From: RGIG3009 sp964433065
GTDB taxonomy: Bacteria; Bacillota; Clostridia; Oscillospirales; Acutalibacteraceae
DNA length: 64,000 nucleotides
NCBI GenBank assembly: GCA_964433065.1
Contig: CAYSPZ010000002.1
Coordinates: forward strand, 1 to 64,000
Direction of reading: 5' to 3'
The stretch's first letter is position 1. Every line of letters starts with the position of its first letter. The position numbers were made by a program, and so were the translations under genes. Below the pieces are notes generated by a model. The model had not been told where the DNA came from and did not search any database. It saw nothing but the letters and a program-made list of their open reading frames with translations. Below are positions 7,274 through 17,297 of the stretch, piece by piece.

Positions 7274-8110
7274 ATGAATATCGGCACTTGTGTTCACCTT
7301 GTTGAACGTGAAGAATTAGCAAAAAGATTTCAATTGCTCAAAGACAACGGCTTTTCCAGTTGCCAGTTGATGTGTTGGGAAATGGATAAATTCACCGACG
7401 AGAATGCCGCGATGGTCAATGAACTGACCAAAGAATACGGCATCACCGTATCGGCTTTGTGGTGCGGTTGGGAAGGTCCCGTTGTCTGGAACTTTTACGA
7501 CGGACAGACCACACTCGGGCTGGTACCGCCCGAATACCGCGCAATGCGGATCAAAAACCTGTGCGACGGCGGCGATTTCGCCAAAAAGATCGGTGTGACC
7601 GATATCGTAACGCATATGGGCTTTATCCCCGAAAATCCGTACGATCCCAACTTCTACGGACTTTGCGCGGCGATCCGTATGGTGGCGGAGCATTATAAGG
7701 CAAACGACCAATATCTGTTATTTGAAACCGGTCAGGAAACACCCGTTACCTTGGTACGCTGTTTCGAGCAGGTGGGGATGGACAACCTCGGTATCAATCT
7801 GGATACCGCCAACCTCATTATGTATGGCAAAGCCAACCCCGTTGACGCACTCGACGTGTTCGGCAAATACGTCCGCAACGTCCACGCGAAGGACGGTCGG
7901 TATCCCCAAAACGGCAAAGAACTCGGTGAAGAATGCCGTTTGGGCGACGGTAAGGTCGATTTCCGTGCCTTTTTCAAGAAGTTGCACGAACTCGGTTACA
8001 ATTCCTACGTGACCATCGAGCGTGAGATCGAAGGCGACCAACAGATCGCCGACGTGGTGTACGCCCGTGATTATCTGCAAAACATTATCACTGAGGTATA
8101 TGGAGGATGA
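7274..8110 (+). CDS. Sugar phosphate isomerase/epimerase (TIM barrel)
   Basis: A 278-residue member of the xylose-isomerase-like TIM-barrel family. The four expected metal ligands are visible in LLFETGQETP (Glu), GINLDTANLIMYG (Asp), RNVHAKDGRYP (His) and YVTIEREIEGD (Glu). Such enzymes isomerise or epimerise keto-sugars or inositol derivatives using Mn2+ or another divalent metal. The start is supported by AAGGAGAAAGG. It overlaps or abuts the Gfo/Idh gene and is presumably co-transcribed under the divergent AraC regulator. The exact sugar cannot be inferred. Confidence 0.88.
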   Translation: MNIGTCVHLVEREELAKRFQLLKDNGFSSCQLMCWEMDKFTDENAAMVNELTKEYGITVSALWCGWEGPVVWNFYDGQTTLGLVPPEYRAMRIKNLCDGGDFAKKIGVTDIVTHMGFIPENPYDPNFYGLCAAIRMVAEHYKANDQYLLFETGQETPVTLVRCFEQVGMDNLGINLDTANLIMYGKANPVDALDVFGKYVRNVHAKDGRYPQNGKELGEECRLGDGKVDFRAFFKKLHELGYNSYVTIEREIEGDQQIADVVYARDYLQNIITEVYGG

Positions 8111-8115
8111 GCGTT

Positions 8116-9069
8116 ATGTTAAAAGTCGGATTAGTCGGTGTCGGCGGTATCAGCGGTGTGCATATCCCCGCGTGGGAAGCGATGGAGGATGCGGATCTGT
8201 GCGCGGTGTGCGATATCCGTCCCGAACAAATGGAACCGTACAAGGACACGAAACGTTGCTACACGGATTTTGAGGAGATGCTCGACAAAGAAGATCTGGA
8301 TATCCTCGATATCTGTCTGCCCACCTACCTACACGCCGATTTCTCGGTTGCAGCGATGAAACGCGGTATCCACGTCATCTGTGAAAAACCCGTTTCGCTC
8401 AAAAAAGAAGACGTTGAACGGGTATACCGTACCGCCAAAGAAAACAATGTGCGGTTTATGATCGCGCACGTGTTGCGTTTCTGGAAAGAGTACGATATCC
8501 TCAAATCCATCTACGAAAACGAAACCTACGGCAAACTGCTTTCGGGTTCGATGTCCCGTTTGGGCGTTTGCCCCGCGTGGAGTTGGGATAACTGGATGAA
8601 AGACGAAAACCGCAGCGGGTTGGTACCGTTTGATCTGCACATTCACGATCTGGACTTTATCGTGTATATGTTCGGCAAACCGAACGGAATGACCACCCAC
8701 CGCACCAAACGTCCCGAACAGGATTACATTTCCGCGACCTACGACTACGGCGATTTCTTTGTCAACTGTGATTCGTCGTGGTATGCGGCGGAGTATCCGT
8801 TCCACAGTTCCTTCCGTTTCCAATTCGAAAAAGCGGTGGTGGAATTTGTGAAAGGCGAACTCACCGCGTATCTGGTCGGCGGTGAAACGGTCAAACTGGC
8901 GGAACAGAATGTCGGCGGTCCCATCGCCATCAACCTGTCCGATCTCGGTCCCTATGCCAACGAGATCCGCTATTTTGCCGACTGCGTGTTGGCGGGCAAA
9001 GATGCCGACCGCGTCAAACCCGAAGAACTCGAAACGGTCATCGACCTGTTAGGCAACTTCAAATCATAA
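8116..9069 (+). CDS. Gfo/Idh/MocA family NAD(P)-dependent oxidoreductase
   Basis: A 317-residue dehydrogenase: N-terminal Rossmann fold starting VGLVGVGGISGVHIPAWE, the family CEKPVS motif (about 95), and a C-terminal alpha/beta domain with FDLHIHDLDF, the position of the catalytic His. The family oxidises or reduces sugars and inositols. The ATG at 8116 is preferred over 8107 because GGAGG sits directly against 8107 but at good distance from 8116. With the upstream isomerase and the AraC gene it forms a small sugar or polyol catabolic module. The downstream partner was probably the symporter at 12396, now separated by an AT-rich island. Confidence 0.9.
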   Translation: MLKVGLVGVGGISGVHIPAWEAMEDADLCAVCDIRPEQMEPYKDTKRCYTDFEEMLDKEDLDILDICLPTYLHADFSVAAMKRGIHVICEKPVSLKKEDVERVYRTAKENNVRFMIAHVLRFWKEYDILKSIYENETYGKLLSGSMSRLGVCPAWSWDNWMKDENRSGLVPFDLHIHDLDFIVYMFGKPNGMTTHRTKRPEQDYISATYDYGDFFVNCDSSWYAAEYPFHSSFRFQFEKAVVEFVKGELTAYLVGGETVKLAEQNVGGPIAINLSDLGPYANEIRYFADCVLAGKDADRVKPEELETVIDLLGNFKS

Positions 9070-9216
9070 TTGGAAGACTTAGTTGATATATCTGTTGCTA
9101 ATGTGTAGAACAATTTAATTAAAGTAAAAGGCCCACGAACAACTTTCGAAGAAAGTTGTTCGTGGGTTTATTTTGTGCTATTGATAATTTTTGCTTGTTG
9201 TGATAAAATAAAAAAT
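9070..9216. other. AT-rich spacer with a terminator; left junction of the island
   Basis: There is no gene. Base composition becomes visibly more AT-rich here. It holds the terminator at 9132-9166. Confidence 0.5.
9132..9172 (+). terminator. Terminator after the oxidoreductase
   Basis: Sixteen-base perfect stem starting CCCACGAACAACTTTC (9132-9147), a 3-nt loop, and the complementary arm 9151-9166, followed by TTTATTTT. Confidence 0.85.
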
Positions 9217-9380
9217 GCCAAACAAAACTGAATAAAGCAAATGCAGGATAACATTTTCCTTTTGGAAAATGGATATCTTTATTTGTGTTGCATAAAACTC
9301 TTTGTGGATATGGTAAAAACACGAATCCCCCCAAAAGAGTTTTATGCATGTTTTGCATTTGCTTTTTAGTTTTGTTTGGC
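9217..9380 (+). ncRNA. Candidate structured RNA: long closing stem enclosing two hairpins
   Basis: An outer imperfect inverted repeat (9217-9245 with 9354-9380, about 25 pairs, 2-nt offset) encloses two perfect hairpins. The first is CATTTTCC/GGAAAATG (9252-9271, TTTT loop). The second is CATAAAACTCTTT/AAAGAGTTTTATG (9291-9303 with 9334-9346), with possible GGAT/ATCC extension in its loop. Together they make a closed three-way junction of 164 nt, followed 28 nt later by a terminator hairpin. It could be a regulatory leader or small RNA of the methyltransferase operon. Equally it could be a MITE-like element, because the outer arms are also terminal inverted repeats. I see no target-site duplication. 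Confidence 0.45.
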
Positions 9381-9407
9381 GACAATTGAGGGATTTGTGC
9401 TTTTTCG

Positions 9408-9437
9408 GTGCGATGACTTCGGTTGTCGCACTTTTTT
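9408..9437 (+). terminator. Terminator/attenuator in the leader of the methyltransferase gene
   Basis: GTGCGATGAC pairs with GTTGTCGCAC around a TTCG tetraloop (9408-9431), followed by six T. It lies only 17 bases before the ATG at 9454 and overlaps the leader, so either it ends the upstream structured RNA or it attenuates the operon. Confidence 0.75.
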
Positions 9438-9453
9438 ATTTGTAGGTGAAAAT

Positions 9454-11096
<1,643 letters not shown>

Positions 11097-11099
11097 GTT

Positions 11100-12275
11100 A
11101 TGAAAACAACACTGCGAACAGATATAACCATAGAACAAATATGCAAAGGCTTTGTATATAACGAGTTAGAGGGCAAAGGACTTTTTGGACTGTCAGGCAA
11201 ATTGACTATTCAGCCGGAGTATCAGCGTAATTATCTTTACGCGAAAGAAAAGAAAGAAGAAGCGGTTATTCAGTCTGTGCTAAAGGGTTATCCGCTTGGA
11301 TTGCTTTATTTTAACAAAGTGTCTGAAGATAAATATGAAGTTCTTGACGGACAACAGCGTATTACAAGCTTGGGAAGATTTTTAACAGATAAATTCCCTT
11401 TGTTTGATAGTAATGGTTTACCACATTATTTTCGACGTATGCCTGCAGATGAACAAAAAAGGATAAACGAAACACCTTTAACCATTTATATTTGCGAGGG
11501 CGAAGAAAGTGAAATCAAAGAGTGGTTCAGAACGATTAACATTGCGGGTATTCCGCTGAATCATCAAGAGATATCTAACGCCGTATATTCCGGACCGTTT
11601 GTTACGCTTGCAAAGGAGGAGTTCAGCAACAGCAATAATGCTAACGTTCAAAAATGGAGTTCATACATAAAAGGTGATATACTTCGTCAAGATTACTTGC
11701 GTACCGCTTTGGAGTGGGTGACAAAAAGCGACGAGGATGATATTGTTGATGCTTATTTGAGCAAACACCGTTTTGACAACAATATTTCTGAAATGAAAAT
11801 GTATTTTATCAGTGTTATTGATTGGGTGTCAGGTGTATTCAGTGATGTTGAAAGTGAAATGAAAGGATTGGAATGGGGTAGATTGTTTGAAAAATACCAT
11901 CAAAACCCGTATGATCCGTCTGAGGTTTCTGCAAAGGTTCACGAACTGTATGCTGATGTTGCTGTGAAAAACCGCAAGGGAGTATTTGAATATATCTTAG
12001 GTGGTTGTACGGATAGCCGCTTACTTGATATTCGAGTTTTTGAAGAATCAACGAAAAAGGCAGTATATACTCAACAAACCGACAAAGCAGTAGCCAAAGA
12101 CAAGTCAAATTGTCCCCTGTGTGCTTTAGGGCGTGACAATAATGCTAAACGCATTTGGAAATATAGCGAGATGGATGCCGATCATGTAACTGCGTGGAGC
12201 AAGGGTGGAACTACCGATGCAAGCAACTGTCAAATGCTTTGTAAGACGCACAACAGAGCCAAGGGCAATAAATAG
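11100..12275 (+). CDS. DUF262 (GmrSD-like) protein with C-terminal HNH endonuclease
   Basis: A 391-residue protein. The N-terminal DUF262 domain is marked by IQPEYQRNYLYAKEKKEEAVIQ and the signature LDGQQRITSLGRFL (about 80-95); in GmrSD-type restriction enzymes this domain binds or hydrolyses nucleotide. The C-terminal HNH nuclease carries CPLC, DADHVTAWSKGG and NCQMLCKTHN (about 345-388), with a Zn-binding Cys set and the His-Asn catalytic core intact. It follows the phase-variable methyltransferase at 3 bases from the frame-3 stop, so the two form a restriction-modification-like or anti-phage unit. Whether it cuts unmodified or modified DNA cannot be told. AT-rich composition matches the methyltransferase. 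Confidence 0.88.
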   Translation: MKTTLRTDITIEQICKGFVYNELEGKGLFGLSGKLTIQPEYQRNYLYAKEKKEEAVIQSVLKGYPLGLLYFNKVSEDKYEVLDGQQRITSLGRFLTDKFPLFDSNGLPHYFRRMPADEQKRINETPLTIYICEGEESEIKEWFRTINIAGIPLNHQEISNAVYSGPFVTLAKEEFSNSNNANVQKWSSYIKGDILRQDYLRTALEWVTKSDEDDIVDAYLSKHRFDNNISEMKMYFISVIDWVSGVFSDVESEMKGLEWGRLFEKYHQNPYDPSEVSAKVHELYADVAVKNRKGVFEYILGGCTDSRLLDIRVFEESTKKAVYTQQTDKAVAKDKSNCPLCALGRDNNAKRIWKYSEMDADHVTAWSKGGTTDASNCQMLCKTHNRAKGNK

Positions 12276-12284
12276 AGACGAGGC

Positions 12285-12308
12285 AAAAACGTGTGAGCGT
12301 TTTTGTTT
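12285..12308 (+). terminator. Terminator at the right end of the island
   Basis: AAAAACG (12285-12291) pairs with CGTTTTT (12298-12304). This is a short AT-rich hairpin directly behind the nuclease gene. Confidence 0.55.
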
Positions 12309-12395
12309 CTTAATTTTGTCAAGGAACGCTTTTACATACGACCTTCTTTTTTCGTGCCTCACTGCATAGAGTGTACCGAAAGGTGGGAGAATGCG

Positions 12396-13790
12396 GTGCT
12401 GGATATCGGTATTGTGGGACTGTACTTGTTGGTGCTGATCATCATCGGTCTGCGCGGCGGTAACGCGGTCAAAAATGCCGCCGATTTCACCGCAGGCGGA
12501 AAACGGTACGGCGCGGCGGTGATGTTTGCCACCCTTTCCGCGTCTTTCGTGGGCGGCGGATATTCCACCGGCAATGCCGCCGCGGCATTTGAGAGCGGTA
12601 TCGGCACGGCACTCACTTTGTTCGGGTTCAGTTTCGGTATGATCCTCGTCGGTCGCTATTTAGTCAAAGGGGTCGCCCGTTTTCCGAATGCCCGTACGGT
12701 CGGCGGTGTGATCGGCGCGGCATACGGGCGCACCGCGCACGGGATAACGGGTGTGTTTTCATATTTGTGTTGCGCGGGTGTGGTCGGCGCACAGATGAGC
12801 GCCATCGGACTGGTATTTCATACCCTGCTTGGTGTTCCACCGCGAACGGGAACCATCATCGGTTGCTTCGTGGTACTGCTGTATACCACCTTCGGCGGTC
12901 TGCAATCGGTCATCACGGCGGATATTTTACAATTTGTCTTGATGGCGGCAGGGATGCCGTTGCTGTTTGTGACGGCGGTCGGACGGGTGGGCGGTATCGG
13001 CGCGTTTTTAGATGCCGTGCCGAACGAATGGTTTGACCCGTTAAACGGTATGTCACTGCCGGCATTTATCGCGTTGTTTTTCTCGATGATGTGCGGGGAA
13101 GCGTTGGCACCGCCGTATATGCAACGGTTACTCATCGGCAAAACACCCGAAAGCACCGCTAAAGGTACCGTATACAGCGGACTCTTTTCAATGCCCTTTT
13201 TCTTGGTCACGGCAGGGATCGGGTTAGCGGCACGGGTACTCGCGGTCACCGACGTGGCAGGGCAGGCGATGCCGCAACTGATCCTGACGGTACTGCCTGT
13301 CGGGTTACGCGGTGTGATGATGGCGGCAATGGTGTCCATCATTCTGTCCGCCGCTGACGGCTTTTTAAACGGTGCGGCGGTCAGTTTCGTGTGTGATACC
13401 GTGTTGGTACTGCGTCCGCACCTGTCCGATAAAGCACAGTTGTATTGGTTACGCACAGTCAACGCATTGACGGGAATCGCGGCGATGTGTTTGTCGTTCG
13501 CCATTCCGCACATCTTTTCGGTACTGCTACTCGCATACTCGTTTTGGAGCCCCGCTGTACTGGTACCGCTTGCGGCGGCACTATTAGGTGTTCGTTCCGA
13601 CGGCAGAACCTTTTGTGCGGCGGTATTCGTCGGGTGTACGGTCAGTTTGCTATGGAATACGGTGTGGCATCAGCCGTTCGGTATGGACGGGTGTTTGGCG
13701 GGGATCCTCGCCAATCTCTTCGTATTTTGTGTCGGCACCTACCGTTATCGCCGACAACACGGCACGATCTTGCGGTTACTCGTTCGCTAA
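12396..13790 (+). CDS. Sodium:solute symporter (SSS family)
   Basis: A 464-residue membrane protein with about 12-13 hydrophobic helices. It has the SSS-family segments GGKRYGAAVMFATLSASFVGGGYSTGNA near the N-terminus and YTTFGGLQSVITADILQFVLM in the middle. It should couple uptake of a sugar, organic acid or similar solute to Na+. The GTG at 12396 is preferred because GGTGGGAG lies upstream; the longer frame from 12303 would include island sequence. It may originally have followed the isomerase/oxidoreductase pair, with the island inserted between. The Na+ dependence is consistent with the Rnf complex downstream (inference). Confidence 0.88.
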   Translation: MLDIGIVGLYLLVLIIIGLRGGNAVKNAADFTAGGKRYGAAVMFATLSASFVGGGYSTGNAAAAFESGIGTALTLFGFSFGMILVGRYLVKGVARFPNARTVGGVIGAAYGRTAHGITGVFSYLCCAGVVGAQMSAIGLVFHTLLGVPPRTGTIIGCFVVLLYTTFGGLQSVITADILQFVLMAAGMPLLFVTAVGRVGGIGAFLDAVPNEWFDPLNGMSLPAFIALFFSMMCGEALAPPYMQRLLIGKTPESTAKGTVYSGLFSMPFFLVTAGIGLAARVLAVTDVAGQAMPQLILTVLPVGLRGVMMAAMVSIILSAADGFLNGAAVSFVCDTVLVLRPHLSDKAQLYWLRTVNALTGIAAMCLSFAIPHIFSVLLLAYSFWSPAVLVPLAAALLGVRSDGRTFCAAVFVGCTVSLLWNTVWHQPFGMDGCLAGILANLFVFCVGTYRYRRQHGTILRLLVR

Positions 13791-13813
13791 TGACCTATAT
13801 GAGAAAACAAAAG

Positions 13814-13855
13814 AAAACAAGGCGAGGTGGTCGAACCACCTCGCCTTGTTTTTAT
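13814..13855. terminator. Bidirectional terminator between symporter and RibF-HAD genes
   Basis: AAACAAGGCGAGGTGGT pairs with its complement around a CGA loop, with A and T runs on the two sides. Confidence 0.88.
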
Positions 13856-15438
13856 CATTTCAATATTGGTAAGATCTCTGTGATCGAATCCACGGTAGGT
13901 ACGTCATACGGACACTCAAAATACGGTTGCCGAATATAGATCGGTCGCATTTCGGCGGCAAGTGCGCCCGCGATATCGTTTTTCGGGTAATCCCCGACGT
14001 ATACACATTGTTGCGGCGAAAGCCCGAAACGGGCGGCGGCACGGTAAAACAGTTCGGGGTTCGGCTTGTGTACCCGTTCGTCCCCCGATACGATCACCGT
14101 ATCCAGTAACGGACGCAGACCGCACACGTCCAATTTACGGTTTTGCATCATACGCTTCCCGTTGGTAATGACACCGATGAGATATCCGCGTTGTTTGAGC
14201 GCGGTCAATACCGATACCGTTTCGGGGAACAGTACCACGCAATCGGGGAAGAGCGCGTAATATTCCTGCGCCAACTGTTCGGGCGAAGCGCAGTCCCCCC
14301 AGTCGAACCGTTCAAATATCGTCTTGAAAAATTCGTCGTAATTGACGTACCCGTGATTATTTGCAACTAAGATCTGTTCTGCGCGGTCACACAACGTATC
14401 GTCGTCGATATCGGGACAATGCCGTGTGGTCAATTGCTTGGCGACCTCTAAAAATGCCGCGTGTCGATCCTGCAACGTGTCGTCAAAGTCAAAGAATACC
14501 GCGCGCACAGGTCCGTGTTTATCACCGCTTAAATACCGTAATGCCGCTTGCTTGTCTTCCGCAATCGTATCTTTCAACTGCTCGACCGACGAAAAGGTAC
14601 GCTCTTCCCGTAAAAAGGCGATGAGTTGTACCGTGACCGTCTGCCCGTACAGGTCGCCGTCGAAATCGGCGATCCAGGTTTCCGCCTGCGGTGTGTCGGC
14701 ACACCCGACCGAGGGGTGAACACCGACGTTGGTGACCGCAAAATGTTGAACACCGTCGATGATCGTAAGCGAAGCGTAGACCCCGAAACGCGGCAACGCG
14801 AAGGCGGGGGAGAGCGGCTGGTTGACGGTGGGAAACCCGAGCGTTCGACCGATACGGTTTCCTTGGGCGATCTCGCCGCGAATGGTATACGGTCGTCCCA
14901 AACAGGTGTTGACCTGCGTCATATCCCCCTGCGCCAGCGCGTTGCGGATACGGGTGGCGCTGACGGGTATCCCGTCTTTTTGTACCATCGGTACCACGAT
15001 AACGCGGATACCGAGCGGACGGCAAAGATCGCAGAGTGTCTGCGCCGTCGCGACACCGCCGTGACCGAACCGATAATTTTCGCCGCAACATACTACCCGC
15101 GCATGCAGTTGCCGATGCAAGATCTCCTGCACGAATGCATGCGGTGACATGGACGAGATGCGGTCAAACGGCAACTGCAACCATTCGTCGATACCGAGTG
15201 TATTACACAGATCCAGTTCGGTCTGGTCGTCGGTCAGACGCGCACCGCTTTTCGGCACACCGACGATGGACAGAGCGGTCGCTGTCAAAAACGGGGAGGC
15301 ATCGGGATGTGATATGCCGCACACCGCGTGCAATACCGCACGATGACCGAGATGAACACCGTCAAATACGCCGAGTGCGACTGCACGCGGTACGGCGGCA
15401 ATCGGGGTATCGGGTATAAACGATTGCAAAACGGGCAC
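13855..15438 (-). CDS. ribF: Bifunctional riboflavin kinase/FAD synthetase fused to a HAD phosphatase
   Basis: 527 residues. The N-terminal FAD synthetase nucleotidyltransferase (about 1-165) shows GVFDGVHLGH and VPVSATRIRNAL. The riboflavin kinase domain (about 175-300) shows GEIAQGNRIGRTLGFPTVN. Bacterial RibF normally ends near residue 310. Here a complete HAD hydrolase follows (about 312-527), with VFFDFDDTL (nucleophile Asp), VITNGKR, HKPNPELF and VYVGDYPKNDIAGA, so all four HAD motifs are present. RibF makes FMN and FAD; the HAD half might dephosphorylate FMN or the ribitylaminouracil phosphate precursor (inference). Arabidopsis has an analogous FMN hydrolase-riboflavin kinase fusion. 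The GTG at 15438 is set by AAAGGAGGTG upstream. Confidence 0.92.
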   Translation of the reverse strand: MPVLQSFIPDTPIAAVPRAVALGVFDGVHLGHRAVLHAVCGISHPDASPFLTATALSIVGVPKSGARLTDDQTELDLCNTLGIDEWLQLPFDRISSMSPHAFVQEILHRQLHARVVCCGENYRFGHGGVATAQTLCDLCRPLGIRVIVVPMVQKDGIPVSATRIRNALAQGDMTQVNTCLGRPYTIRGEIAQGNRIGRTLGFPTVNQPLSPAFALPRFGVYASLTIIDGVQHFAVTNVGVHPSVGCADTPQAETWIADFDGDLYGQTVTVQLIAFLREERTFSSVEQLKDTIAEDKQAALRYLSGDKHGPVRAVFFDFDDTLQDRHAAFLEVAKQLTTRHCPDIDDDTLCDRAEQILVANNHGYVNYDEFFKTIFERFDWGDCASPEQLAQEYYALFPDCVVLFPETVSVLTALKQRGYLIGVITNGKRMMQNRKLDVCGLRPLLDTVIVSGDERVHKPNPELFYRAAARFGLSPQQCVYVGDYPKNDIAGALAAEMRPIYIRQPYFECPYDVPTVDSITEILPILK

Positions 15439-15540
15439 GACATCCACCTCCTTTTGTTTTGTCCATTCTATCACACTTTCACGGCGGTGAAAACCCTTTT
15501 TTATCAAAACATTTTTGAAAAATACACAAAACGAACACAA

Positions 15541-15569
15541 TTGACGAGTATACTGTATTCTGTTATACT
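15541..15569 (+). promoter_or_regulatory. Promoter of the ABC/GldG operon
   Basis: TTGACG (15541-15546), 17-base spacer, TATACT (15564-15569), 40 bases before the GTG start. Confidence 0.75.
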
Positions 15570-15608
15570 GTCGAAAGACAGTAATTTTTCGTAACGGAGG
15601 GACAGACT

Positions 15609-16574
15609 GTGATTTCTGTGCAAAACCTTACCAAGCGATACGGTTCCCATTGCGCGGTCAACAACATCAGTTTCCGCGTGGAAGAGGGGGAGATCCTTGG
15701 TTTTCTCGGACCGAACGGCGCGGGTAAATCCACCACGATGAACATTCTCGCGGGATACCTGTCGGCAACCGACGGGGTGGTGACCATCAACGGTCACGAT
15801 ATCTTAGACGAGCCGAACGAAGCGAAAGCGAGTATCGGCTATCTGCCCGAACAGCCGCCGCTGTATATGGATATGACCGTGCGGGAATATCTCGATTTTA
15901 TGTTCGATCTCAAAAAATGCAAGTTCGACCGCGCCAAACACATCGCGGAGATCTGCAAACTGATGCGTATTGAACACGTATACGGTCGATTGATCAAAAA
16001 CCTGTCAAAAGGTTACCGCCAACGCGTCGGCTTTGCACAAGCGCTTATCGGCAATCCGCCCGTTTTGATCTTGGACGAGCCCACCGTCGGCTTAGATCCC
16101 AAACAGATCATCGAAATGCGCGCGCTCATTAAAAACTTAGGCAAACATCATACCGTCATTTTATCCTCCCATATCCTGCCCGAGATCGAAGCGGTATGCG
16201 ATCGTATCATCATCATCAACAACGGTGAGATCGTGGCGGACGATACCGCCTCCAAACTCTCCGAGACCTATTCGTCCGACCGCCGCTTACTCGCGCGTAT
16301 CGTCGGCAAAGAAGAACAGGTCACCGCTCTGCTCGAACATATCGACGGTGTCGCCTCGGTCATCTGTATGGGTGATAAGGGGGACGGCAGTTGCGAATAC
16401 GCGCTCGAACCCAAAGACGGCGCGGACTTCCGCATCACCTTGTTCGGTGCGCTGGCAAAAGCGGGATACCCGCTGGTGGGGCTTAAATCGATGGAACTCT
16501 CACTCGAAGAGATCTTCATCTCACTCACCCGTGAGCAGTTACCCGTTACTTCGAAAGGGGGAAAACGCAAATGA
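15609..16574 (+). CDS. ABC transporter ATP-binding protein (GldA-like)
   Basis: A 321-residue ATPase with Walker A GPNGAGKST, signature LSKGYRQRV, Walker B LILDEPTVGLDP and the H-loop SSHILPE. The C-terminal extension (about 225-310) is typical of ABC-2 type ATPases of the GldA/NatA kind. It starts with GTG behind GGAGGG and overlaps the next gene by four bases. It energises the membrane partner at 16571 as part of a four-gene operon with the GldG-like and DUF4340 proteins. The substrate is unknown. In Bacteroidetes the homologous set is linked to gliding; in Clostridia no gliding role is implied. Confidence 0.92.
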   Translation: MISVQNLTKRYGSHCAVNNISFRVEEGEILGFLGPNGAGKSTTMNILAGYLSATDGVVTINGHDILDEPNEAKASIGYLPEQPPLYMDMTVREYLDFMFDLKKCKFDRAKHIAEICKLMRIEHVYGRLIKNLSKGYRQRVGFAQALIGNPPVLILDEPTVGLDPKQIIEMRALIKNLGKHHTVILSSHILPEIEAVCDRIIIINNGEIVADDTASKLSETYSSDRRLLARIVGKEEQVTALLEHIDGVASVICMGDKGDGSCEYALEPKDGADFRITLFGALAKAGYPLVGLKSMELSLEEIFISLTREQLPVTSKGGKRK

Positions 16575-17281
16575 GTGCGATCTTTAAACGCGAGATCAAA
16601 AGTTATTTTACCTCCCCGATCGGGTACTTGGTACTGGCAATGATCTTCGGCTTAAGCGGTTGGTTCTTTTACGGATACAACCTAGCGGGCGGCGTCGTTT
16701 CGCTCTCCTACGTGTATACCAACATTTTCTCGTTCATTCTGTTACTGGTATTGCCCATCTTGACGATGCGCCTGTTCAGTGACGACAAACGTCAGAAGAC
16801 CGATCAAGCGTTGCTTACCGCGCCGGTCAACCTGACCGGTATTGTACTCGGTAAATACCTTGCTGCGTTATTCATCTTTGCGTTGGGTATCTCGATGACG
16901 CTGGTGTTCGCACTGGTGATCGCGTTCCAGACCTCCCCCAACTGGTTACAGGTGTTCGGTAACTACATCGGTCTGTTACTGCTCGGCGGTATGATCATTG
17001 CGATCGGTCTGCTCATCTCCTGCTTGACCGAAAGCCAGTTTATCGCCGCACTCGGCACCTTCCTCGCATCCTTTGCACTGTTGATGGTGGACAGCGTTGC
17101 GTCGATGTTCTCATCCAGTGAATGGCTGAGCGAAGTAATGTCCTTTTTATCGGTATCCACGCGGTATAACAACTTTACCGGCGGTGTGATCCAATACGAC
17201 GATATTGTGTTCTTCCTCAGTATGCAAGCCATCTTCCTGTTCTTGACGGTTCGTGTACTCGACCGCAAGAGATGGAATTAA
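16571..17281 (+). CDS. ABC-2 type permease (GldF-like)
   Basis: A 236-residue protein with six predicted membrane helices. It starts MSAIFKREIKSYFTSPIGYLVLA, typical of GldF-like permeases, with PILTMRLFSDDKRQKTDQAL after the second helix. It overlaps the ATPase gene by ATGA, implying coupled translation. It is the membrane channel partner of the ATPase and probably works with the extracytoplasmic GldG-like protein that follows after 16 bases. Confidence 0.9.
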   Translation: MSAIFKREIKSYFTSPIGYLVLAMIFGLSGWFFYGYNLAGGVVSLSYVYTNIFSFILLLVLPILTMRLFSDDKRQKTDQALLTAPVNLTGIVLGKYLAALFIFALGISMTLVFALVIAFQTSPNWLQVFGNYIGLLLLGGMIIAIGLLISCLTESQFIAALGTFLASFALLMVDSVASMFSSSEWLSEVMSFLSVSTRYNNFTGGVIQYDDIVFFLSMQAIFLFLTVRVLDRKRWN

Positions 17282-17297
17282 GAGGGGGTAGCGTGTA

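Noticed and set aside
9376..9453. Longer N-terminus for the methyltransferase starting at 9376
   Set aside because: It would translate through the leader terminator and the arm of the structured element. The ATG at 9454 has its own ribosome-binding site and matches the family start.
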